A stretch of DNA of 64,000 nucleotides, taken from Odiellus spinosus. Its lineage: Eukaryota; Arthropoda; Arachnida; Opiliones; Phalangiidae. Location of the stretch: the NCBI GenBank assembly GCA_963920705.1, contig OY987240.1, positions 2,114,501-2,178,500 of the forward strand. Direction: 5' to 3'. The position numbers were made by a program, and so were the translations under genes. This document shows, piece after piece, positions 53,101-64,000 of this stretch. The stretch's first letter is position 1, and every line of letters begins with the position of its first letter. Under the pieces are notes generated by a model that saw nothing but the letters and a program-made list of their open reading frames with translations, was not told the DNA's origin and ran no database searches.

Positions 53101-56100
53101 ATTTTACAAGTATAGATCCACAAATTTCCCAAGTATGGATCCACAAGCTTCCCAAGTATAGATCCACAAATCTCCCAAGTATAGATCCACAAATTTTCCA
53201 AGTGTAGATTCAAGAATTTTCCAAGTATAGATCCACAAACTTCCCAAGTATAGATCCACAAATTTCCCAAGAATAGATCCACAAGCCTCAAAAGTAAAGA
53301 TTCACAAATTTCCCAAGATTCACAAATTTCCCAAGTAAAGATCCACAAATTTCCCAAGTAAAGATCCACAAATTTCCCAAGTAAAGATCCACAAATTTCC
53401 CAAGTAAAGATCCACAAATTTCCCAAGTATATATCCAAAAATTTCCAGAGTATAAATCCACAAATTTCCCAAGTATACATCCACAAATGTCCCAAGTATA
53501 GATCCCTAAATTTTCCGAGTATAGATCCACAAATTTCCCAAGTATATATCCACAAATTTCCCAGGTATAAATCCACAAATTTCCCAAGTATAGATCCACA
53601 AATTTCCCAATTATAGATTCACAAATTATCCAAGAATAGTTCCACAAATTTCCCAAGTATAGATCCACAAATTTCCCAAGTATAGATTCTCAAATTTCCC
53701 AAGCATATATCCACAAATCTCCAAATATAGATCCACAAATTTCCCAAGTATAGATCCACAAATTTCCCAAGTAAAGATTCACAGGTTTCCCAAGTAAAGA
53801 TCCACAAATTTCCCAAGTATAAATCCACAAATTTCCCAAGTATACATCCACAAATGTCTCAAGTATAGATCCACAAATTTCCGAGAATAGATCCACAAAT
53901 TTTCCAAGTATAATACCACAAATTTCCCAAGTATAGATTCACAAATTTTACAAGTATAGATCCACAAATTTCCAAAGTATAGATCCACAAATTTCCCAAG
54001 TATGGATCCACAAGCTTCCCAAGAATAGATCAACAAGCCTCCCAATTAAAGATTCACAAATTTCCCAAGTACAAATCAACAAATTTCCCAAGTATACATC
54101 CACAAATTTCCCAAGAATACATCCACGAATGTCTCAAGTATAGATCCACAAATTTTCCGAGTATATATTCACAAATTTTCCAAGTATAGTACCACAAATT
54201 TCCCAAGTATAGATTCACAAATTTTACAAGTATAGATCCACAAATTTCCAAAGTATAGATCCACAAATTTCCCAAGTATGGATCCACAAGCTTCCCAGGT
54301 ATAGATCCACAAATCTCCCAAGTATAGATCCACAAATTTTCCAAGTGTAGATTCAAGAATTTTCCAAGTATAGATCCACAAATTTCCCAAGTATAGATCC
54401 ACAAATTTCCCAAGAATAGATCCACAAGCCTCAAAAGTAAAGATTCACAAATTTCCCAAGATCCACAAATTTCCCAAATAAAGATCCACAAATTTCCCAA
54501 GATCCACAAATTTCTCAAGTAAAGATCCACAAATTTCCCAAGTAAAGATCCACAAATTTCCCAAGTAAAGATCCACAAATTTCCCAAGTATATATCCAAA
54601 AATTTCCCAAGTATAAATCCACAAATTTCCCAAGTATACATCCACAAATGTCCCAAGTATAGATCCCTAAATTTTCCGAGTATAGATCCACAAATTTCCC
54701 AAGTATATATCCACAAATTTCCCAGGTATAAATCCACAAATTTCCCAAGTATAGATCCACAAATTTCCCAATTATAGATTCACAAATTATCCAAGAATAG
54801 TTCCACAAATTTCCCAAGTATAGATCCACAAATTTCCCAAGTATAGATTCTCAAATTTCCCAAGCATATATCCACAAATCTCCAAATATAGATCCACAAA
54901 TTTCCCAAGTATAGATCCACAAATTTCCCAAGTAAAGATTCACAGGTTTCCCAAGTAAAGATCCACAAATTTCCCAAGTATAAATCCACAAATTTCCCAA
55001 GTATACATCCACAAATGTCTCAAGTATAGATCCATAAATTTCCGAGAATAGATCCACAAATTTTCCAAGTATAATACCACAAATTTCCCAAGTATAGATT
55101 CACAAATTTTACAAGTATAGATCCACAAATTTCCAAAGTATAGATCCACAAATTTCCCAAGTATGGATCCACAAGCTTCCCAAGTATAGATCCACAAATT
55201 TTCCAAGTGTAGATTCAAGAATTTTCCAAGTATAGATCCACAAACTTCCCAAGTTTAGATCCATAAATTCCCAAAGTATAGATCCACAAATTTCCCAAGT
55301 ATAGATTCACTAACTTCCCAAGTATAGATCCATAAATTTCCCAAGTATAGATCCACAAATTTTCCAAGAATAGATCCACAAGCCTCCCAAGTAAAGATCC
55401 ACAAATTTCCCAAGTCAAGATCCACAAATTTCACAAGATCCACAAATTTCCCAAGTAAAGATCCCCAAATTTCCCAAGTAAAGATCCACGAATTTCCCAA
55501 GTATATAATCAAAAATTTTCCAAGTATAAATCCACAAATTTCCCAAGTATACATCCACAAATTTCCCAAGTATAGATTCACTAACTTCCCAAGTATAGAT
55601 CCATAAATTTCCCAAGTGTAGATCCACAAATTTCCCAAGTATAGATCCACAAACTTCCCAAGTATAGATCCACAAATTTCCCAAGAATAGATCCACAAGC
55701 CTCCCAAGTAAAGATTCACAAATTTCCCAAGTAAAGATCCACAAATTTCCCAAGTATATATCCAAAAATTTCCCAAGTATAAATCCACAAATTTCCCAAG
55801 TATACATCCACAAATGTCCCAAGCATATATCCACAAATTTCCCAAATATAGATCCATAAATTTCCCAAGTATAGATCCAGAAATTTTCCAAGTATATATC
55901 CTAAAATTTCTCAAGTATAGTTCCACAAACTTCCCAAGTATAGATCCACAAACTTCCCAAGTATAGATCCACAAATTTCCCAAGAATAGATCAACAAGCC
56001 TCCCAAGTAAAGATTCACAAATTTCCCAAGCATATATCCACAAATCTCCAAATATAGATCCACAAATTACCCAAGTATAGATCCACAAATTTCCCAAGTA

Positions 56101-56406
56101 AAGATTCACAGGTTTCCCAAGTAAAGATCCACAAATTTCCCAAGTATATATCCAAAAATTTCCCAAGTATAAATCCAGAAATTTCCCAAGTATACATCCA
56201 CAAATGTCCCAAGTATAGATCCCTAAATTTTCCGAGTATAGATCCACAAATTTCCCAAGTATATATCCACAAATTTCCCAGGTATAAATCCACAAATTTC
56301 CCAAGTATAGATCCACAAATTTCCCAATTATAGATTCACAAATTATCCAAGAATAGTTCCACAAATTTCCCAAGTATAGATCCACAAATTTCCCAAGTAT
56401 AGATTC
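50145..56406. repeat. 6.26-kb HOR, tandem copy 1 of 2
   Basis: Matches the next copy at +6,262, with +6,285 in the middle (one extra monomer; ACAAGCATCAAAAG near 51261 and 57546). It also matches 20076-26337. Confidence 0.85.
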
Positions 56407-59400
56407 TCAAATTTCCCAAGCATATATCCACAAATCTCCAAATATAGATCCACAAATTTCCCAAGTATAGATCCACAAATTTCCCAAGTAAAGATTCACA
56501 GGTTTCCCAAGTAAAGATCCACAAATTTCCCAAGTATAAATCCACAAATTTCCCAAGTATACATCCACAAATGTCTCAAGTATAGATCCACAAATTTCCG
56601 AGAATAGATCCACAAATTTTCCAAGTATAATACCACAAATTTCCAAAGTATAGATCCACAAATTTCCCAAGTATGGATCCACAAGCTTCCCAAGAATAGA
56701 TCAACAAGCCTCCCAATTAAAGATTCACAAATTTCCCAAGTACAAATCAACAAATTTCCCAAGTATACATCCACAAATTTCCCAAGAATACATCCACGAA
56801 TGTCTCAAGTATAGATCCACAAATTTTCCGAGTATATATTCACAAATTTTCCAAGTATAGTACCACAAATTTCCCAAGTATAGATTCACAAATTTTACAA
56901 GTATAGATCCACAAATTTCCAAAGTATAGATCCACAAATTTCCCAAGTATGGATCCACAAGCTTCCCAGGTATAGATCCACAAATCTCCCAAGTATAGAT
57001 CCACAAATTTTCCAAGTGTAGATTCAAGAATTTTCCAAGTATAGATCCACAAACTTCCCAAGTATAGATCCACAAATTTCCCAAGAATAGATCCACAGCC
57101 TCAAAAGTAAAGATTCACAAATTTCCCAAGATCCACAAATTTCTCAAGTAAAGATCCACAAATTTCCCAAGTAAAGATCCACAAATTTCCCAAGATCCAC
57201 AAATTTCTCAAGTAAAGATCCACAAATTTCCCAAGTAAAGATCCACAAATTTCCCAAGTATATATCCAAAAATTTCCCAAGAATAAATCCACAAATTTCC
57301 CAAGTATACATCCACAAATGTCCCAAGTATAGATCCCTAAATTTTCCGAGTATAGATCCACAAATTTCCCAAGTATATATCCACAAATTTCCCAGGTATA
57401 AATCCACAAATTTCCCAAGTATAGATCCACAAATTTCCCAATTATAGATTCACAAATTATCCAAGAATAGTTCCACAAATTTCCCAAGTATAGATCCACA
57501 AATTTCCCAAGTATAGATTCTCAAATTTCCCAAGCATATATCCACAAGCATCAAAAGTAAAGATTCTCAAATTTCCCAAGTAAAGATCCACAAATATCCC
57601 AAGTATATATCCAAAAATTTCACAAGTATAAATCCACAAATTTCCCAAGTATACATCCACAAATGTCCCAAGGATAGATCTACAAATTTTCCGAGTATAG
57701 ATCCAAAAATTTTTAAAGTATAGTACCACAAATTTCCCAAGTACAGATCCTCCAATTTCCCAAGTATAGATCCACAAATTTCCCAAGAATAGATCCGCAA
57801 ATTTCTCAAGTATAGATCCACAATTTTCCAAAGTATTGATTCACAAATTTCCCAAGTATATATCCACAAATTTCCCAAGTTTATATCAAAAAATTTCCCA
57901 AGTATAAATCAACAAATTTCCCAAGTATATATCCACAAACTTCCCAAGTGTATATCCACGAATTTCCCAAGTATAGATCCATAAATTTCCCAAGTATAGA
58001 TCCATAAATTTCCCAAATATAGATCCACAAATTTCCCAAGTATACATCCACAAATGTCCCAAGTATAGATCCACAAATTTTCCGAGTATAGATCCACAAA
58101 TTTCCCAAGTATAGATCCAAAAACTTTTCAAGTATAGTACCACAAATTTCCCAAGTATAGATCCACAAATTTCCCAGGTATAAATCCACAAATTTCCCAA
58201 GTATAGATCCACAAATTTCCCAATTATAGATTCACAAATTATCCAAGAATAGTTCCATAAATTTCCCAAGTATAGATCACAAATTTCCCAAGTATAGATT
58301 CTCAAATTTCCCTAGCATATATCCACAAATTTCCCAAATATAGATCCACAAATTTCCCAAGTAAAGATTCACAGGTTTCCCAAGTAAAGATCCAAAAATT
58401 TCCCAAGTATAAATCCACAAATTTCCCAAGTATACATCCACAAATGACTCAAGTATAGATCCACATATTTCCAAAGTATAGATCCACAAATTTCCCAAGT
58501 ATAGATCCACAAATTTCCCAAGTATAGATCCACAAACTTCCCAAGTATAGATCCACAAACTTCCCAAGAATAGATCCACAACCCTCCCAAGTATAGATCC
58601 ACAAATTTCCCTAGTATATATCCACAAACTTCCCAAGTGTATATCCACAAATTTCCCAAGTATACATCCACAAATGTCTCAAGTATAGATCCACAAATTT
58701 TCCGAGTATAGATCCACAAATTTTCCAAGTATAGTACCACAAATTTCCCAAGTATAGATTCACAAATTTTACAAGTATAGATCCACATATTTCCAAAGTA
58801 TAGATCCACAAATTTCCCAAGTATAGATCCACAAATTTCCCAAGTATAGATCCACAAACTTCCCAAGTGTATATCCACAAATTTCCCAAGTATAGATCCA
58901 CAAATTTCCAAGTATAGATCCACAAATTTCCCAGGTATAAATCCACAAATTTCCCAAGTATAGATCCACAAATTTCCCAATTATAGATTCACAAATTATC
59001 CAAGAATAGTTCCACAAATTTCCCAAGTATAGATCCACAAATTTCCCAAGTATAGATTCTCAAATTTCCCAAGTATAGATTCTCAAATTTCCCAAGCATA
59101 TATCCACAAATTTCCCAAATATAGATCCACAAATTTCCCAAGTATAGATCTACAAATTTTCCGAGTATAGATCCACAAATTTTCCAAGTATAGTACCACA
59201 AATTTCCCAAGTATAGATTCACAAATTTTACAAGTATAGATCCACATATTTCCAAAGTATAGATCCACAAATTTCCCAAGTATAGATCCACAAATTTTCC
59301 GAGTATAGATTCACAAATTTTCCAAGTATAGTACCACAAATTTCCCAAGTATAGATTCACAAATTTTACAAGTATAGATCCACAAATTTCCCAAGTATGG

Positions 59401-62400
59401 ATCCACAAGCTTCCCAAGTATAGATCCACAAATCTCCCAAGTATAGATCCACAAATTTTCCAAGTGTAGATTCAAGAATTTTCCAAGTATAGATCCACAA
59501 ACTTCCCAAGTATAGATCCACAAATTTCCCAAGAATAGATCCACAAGCCTCAAAAGTAAAGATTCACAAATTTCCCAAGATTCACAAATTTCCCAAGTAA
59601 AGATCCACAAATTTCCCAAGTAAAGATCCACAAATTTCCCAAGTAAAGATCCACAAATTTCCCAAGTAAAGATCCACAAATTTCCCAAGTATATATCCAA
59701 AAATTTCCAGAGTATAAATCCACAAATTTCCCAAGTATACATCCACAAATGTCCCAAGTATAGATCCCTAAATTTTCCGAGTATAGATCCACAAATTTCC
59801 CAAGTATATATCCACAAATTTCCCAGGTATAAATCCACAAATTTCCCAAGTATAGATCCACAAATTTCCCAATTATAGATTCACAAATTATCCAAGAATA
59901 GTTCCACAAATTTCCCAAGTATAGATCCACAAATTTCCCAAGTATAGATTCTCAAATTTCCCAAGCATATATCCACAAATCTCCAAATATAGATCCACAA
60001 ATTTCCCAAGTATAGATCCACAAATTTCCCAAGTAAAGATTCACAGGTTTCCCAAGTAAAGATCCACAAATTTCCCAAGTATAAATCCACAAATTTCCCA
60101 AGTATACATCCACAAATGTCTCAAGTATAGATCCACAAATTTCCGAGAATAGATCCACAAATTTTCCAAGTATAATACCACAAATTTCCCAAGTATAGAT
60201 TCACAAATTTTACAAGTATAGATCCACAAATTTCCAAAGTATAGATCCACAAATTTCCCAAGTATGGATCCACAAGCTTCCCAAGAATAGATCAACAAGC
60301 CTCCCAATTAAAGATTCACAAATTTCCCAAGTACAAATCAACAAATTTCCCAAGTATACATCCACAAATTTCCCAAGAATACATCCACGAATGTCTCAAG
60401 TATAGATCCACAAATTTTCCGAGTATATATTCACAAATTTTCCAAGTATAGTACCACAAATTTCCCAAGTATAGATTCACAAATTTTACAAGTATAGATC
60501 CACAAATTTCCAAAGTATAGATCCACAAATTTCCCAAGTATGGATCCACAAGCTTCCCAGGTATAGATCCACAAATCTCCCAAGTATAGATCCACAAATT
60601 TTCCAAGTGTAGATTCAAGAATTTTCCAAGTATAGATCCACAAATTTCCCAAGTATAGATCCACAAATTTCCCAAGAATAGATCCACAAGCCTCAAAAGT
60701 AAAGATTCACAAATTTCCCAAGATCCACAAATTTCCCAAATAAAGATCCACAAATTTCCCAAGATCCACAAATTTCTCAAGTAAAGATCCACAAATTTCC
60801 CAAGTAAAGATCCACAAATTTCCCAAGTAAAGATCCACAAATTTCCCAAGTATATATCCAAAAATTTCCCAAGTATAAATCCACAAATTTCCCAAGTATA
60901 CATCCACAAATGTCCCAAGTATAGATCCCTAAATTTTCCGAGTATAGATCCACAAATTTCCCAAGTATATATCCACAAATTTCCCAGGTATAAATCCACA
61001 AATTTCCCAAGTATAGATCCACAAATTTCCCAATTATAGATTCACAAATTATCCAAGAATAGTTCCACAAATTTCCCAAGTATAGATCCACAAATTTCCC
61101 AAGTATAGATTCTCAAATTTCCCAAGCATATATCCACAAATCTCCAAATATAGATCCACAAATTTCCCAAGTATAGATCCACAAATTTCCCAAGTAAAGA
61201 TTCACAGGTTTCCCAAGTAAAGATCCACAAATTTCCCAAGTATAAATCCACAAATTTCCCAAGTATACATCCACAAATGTCTCAAGTATAGATCCATAAA
61301 TTTCCGAGAATAGATCCACAAATTTTCCAAGTATAATACCACAAATTTCCCAAGTATAGATTCACAAATTTTACAAGTATAGATCCACAAATTTCCAAAG
61401 TATAGATCCACAAATTTCCCAAGTATGGATCCACAAGCTTCCCAAGTATAGATCCACAAATTTTCCAAGTGTAGATTCAAGAATTTTCCAAGTATAGATC
61501 CACAAACTTCCCAAGTTTAGATCCATAAATTCCCAAAGTATAGATCCACAAATTTCCCAAGTATAGATTCACTAACTTCCCAAGTATAGATCCATAAATT
61601 TCCCAAGTATAGATCCACAAATTTTCCAAGAATAGATCCACAAGCCTCCCAAGTAAAGATCCACAAATTTCCCAAGTCAAGATCCACAAATTTCACAAGA
61701 TCCACAAATTTCCCAAGTAAAGATCCCCAAATTTCCCAAGTAAAGATCCACGAATTTCCCAAGTATATAATCAAAAATTTTCCAAGTATAAATCCACAAA
61801 TTTCCCAAGTATACATCCACAAATTTCCCAAGTATAGATTCACTAACTTCCCAAGTATAGATCCATAAATTTCCCAAGTGTAGATCCACAAATTTCCCAA
61901 GTATAGATCCACAAACTTCCCAAGTATAGATCCACAAATTTCCCAAGAATAGATCCACAAGCCTCCCAAGTAAAGATTCACAAATTTCCCAAGTAAAGAT
62001 CCACAAATTTCCCAAGTATATATCCAAAAATTTCCCAAGTATAAATCCACAAATTTCCCAAGTATACATCCACAAATGTCCCAAGCATATATCCACAAAT
62101 TTCCCAAATATAGATCCATAAATTTCCCAAGTATAGATCCAGAAATTTTCCAAGTATATATCCTAAAATTTCTCAAGTATAGTTCCACAAACTTCCCAAG
62201 TATAGATCCACAAACTTCCCAAGTATAGATCCACAAATTTCCCAAGAATAGATCAACAAGCCTCCCAAGTAAAGATTCACAAATTTCCCAAGCATATATC
62301 CACAAATCTCCAAATATAGATCCACAAATTACCCAAGTATAGATCCACAAATTTCCCAAGTAAAGATTCACAGGTTTCCCAAGTAAAGATCCACAAATTT

Positions 62401-62668
62401 CCCAAGTATATATCCAAAAATTTCCCAAGTATAAATCCAGAAATTTCCCAAGTATACATCCACAAATGTCCCAAGTATAGATCCCTAAATTTTCCGAGTA
62501 TAGATCCACAAATTTCCCAAGTATATATCCACAAATTTCCCAGGTATAAATCCACAAATTTCCCAAGTATAGATCCACAAATTTCCCAATTATAGATTCA
62601 CAAATTATCCAAGAATAGTTCCACAAATTTCCCAAGTATAGATCCACAAATTTCCCAAGTATAGATTC
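56407..62668. repeat. 6.26-kb HOR, tandem copy 2 of 2
   Basis: Second tandem copy, nearly identical to the first. The first superblock has this unit once only. Confidence 0.85.
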
Positions 62669-64000
62669 TCAAATTTCCCAAGCATATATCCACAAATCTC
62701 CAAATATAGATCCACAAATTTCCCAAGTATAGATCCACAAATTTCCCAAGTAAAGATTCACAGGTTTCCCAAGTAAAGATCCACAAATTTCCCAAGTATA
62801 AATCCACAAATTTCCCAAGTATACATCCACAAATGTCTCAAGTATAGATCCATAAATTTCCGAGAATAGATCCACAAATTTTCCAAGTATAATACCACAA
62901 ATTTCCCAAGTATAGATTCACAAATTTTACAAGTATAGATCCACAAATTTCCAAAGTATAGATAAACAAATTTCCCAAGTATGGATCCACAAGCTTCCCA
63001 AGTATAGATCCACAAATTTTCCAAGTGTAGATTCAAGAATTTTCCAAGTATAGATCCACAAACTTCCCAAGTATAGATCCATAAATTCCCAAAGTATAGA
63101 TCCACAAATTTCCCAAGTATAGATTCACTAACTTCCCAAGTATAGATCCATAAATTTCCCAAGTATAGATCCACAAATTTTCCAAGAATAGATCCACAAG
63201 CCTCCCAAGTAAAGATCCACAAATTTCCCAAGTAAAGATCCACAAATTTCACAAGATCCACAAATTTCCCAAGTAAAGATCCACAAATTTCCCAAGTAAA
63301 GATCCACGAATTTCCCAAGTATATAACCAAAATTTTCCAAGTATAAATCCACAAATTTCCCAAGTATACATCCACAAATTTCCCAAGTATAGATTCACTA
63401 ACTTCCCAAGTATAGATCCATAAATTTCCCAAGTGTAGATCCACAAATTTCCCAAGTATAGATCCACAAACTTCCCAAGTATAGATCCACAAATTTCCCA
63501 AGAATAGATCCACAAGCCTCCCAAGTAAAGATTCACAAATTTCCCAAGTAAAGATCCACAAATTTCCCAAGTATATATCCAAAAATTTCCCAAGTATAAA
63601 TCCACAAATTTCCCAAGTATACATCCACAAATGTCCCAAGCATATATCCACAAATTTCCCAAATATAGATCCATAAATTTCCCAAGTATAGATCCAGAAA
63701 TTTTCCAAGTATATATCCTAAAATTTCTCAAGTATAGATCCACAAACTTCCCAAGTATAGATCCACAAACTTCCCAAGTATAGATCCACAAATTTCCCAA
63801 GAATAGATCAACAAGCCTCCCAAGTAAAGATTCACAAATTTCCCAAGCATATATCCACAAATCTCCAAATATAGATCCACAAATTACCCAAGTATAGATC
63901 CACAAATTTCCCAAGTAAAGATTCACAGGTTTCCCAAGTAAAGATCCACAAATTTCCCAAGTATAAATCCACAAATTTCCCAAGTATACATCCACAAATG
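62669..64000. repeat. 23-bp satellite array to the end of the window
   Basis: Continues as 26338-26660 did (shared rare GATAAACAAA variant), then follows the order seen near 27200-28000 and 25100-26050. The array runs past the window end. No gene is seen. Confidence 0.93.

Noticed and set aside
1-64000. Several hundred minus-strand reading frames of 60-418 codons in the satellite, with LGNLWIYTWEICG-type repeats
   Set aside because: They overlap in all three frames, encode the same repeat, mostly lack an ATG (they begin at GTG or TTG), and follow from a stop-free 23-bp monomer. No conserved domain is recognisable.
1-64000. CRISPR array
   Set aside because: Monomers adjoin directly with no unique spacers, unit length is 23 bp, and no cas genes are present.
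1-64000. Telomeric repeat or CENP-B-box centromeric satellite
   Set aside because: No short G-rich telomere motif, and no match to the CENP-B box pattern in the monomer. A centromeric role cannot be excluded but nothing in the sequence shows it.

Overview
The window is almost wholly one eukaryotic satellite array. A 23-bp AT-rich monomer (ACAAATTTCCCAAG followed by TATAGATCC, about 35% GC) repeats head to tail in one orientation from base 1 to base 64000 and runs off both ends. I see no host gene, RNA gene, operon or CRISPR array. The array is interrupted once, at 2457-5172, by a degenerate cut-and-paste DNA transposon. Its DDE transposase with a C-terminal SWIM zinc finger, and its insertion between AAA and TTT without a target-site duplication, match the Spy group (IS5/PIF-Harbinger/ISL2EU relatives), known from invertebrates. 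An invertebrate animal genome sequenced with long reads is the best guess; the species cannot be told from this window.

Layout. 1-2456: satellite in about 1.25-kb higher-order repeats (HORs). 2457-5172: transposon with two 992-bp inverted arms around a 732-bp centre. 5173-8190: the same HOR family resumes. 8191-10630: more divergent monomers. 10631-14098: three tandem copies of a 1,156-bp HOR. 14099-26337: longer HORs, including a segment repeated at +3,568 bp and one 6.26-kb unit (20076-26337). 26338-36298: mixed array with a tandem pair of about 1.14 kb. 36299-38542: tandem pair of 1,122 bp. 38543-50144: more array, mostly a second copy of the 5.5-20 kb region. 50145-62668: two tandem copies of the 6.26-kb unit. 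62669-64000: array continues. At the largest scale, about 5.55-26.5 kb is paralogous to about 39.58-56.5 kb, in the same order.

The array and the transposon fit together. The Spy target AAATTT lies inside the satellite monomer, so most monomers are potential insertion sites. Three uninterrupted paralogues of the insertion site in the same window fix the element's ends to the base. The element is unusual: its left end and the 5' part of its transposase gene have been replaced by an inverted copy of its right end, with the break next to the first catalytic Asp codon.

The very many long reading frames on the minus strand are an arithmetic consequence of the monomer. Its minus strand has no stop codon in any phase and 23 is not a multiple of 3, so all three frames stay open and read the same 23-residue repeat. 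I do not annotate them as genes.
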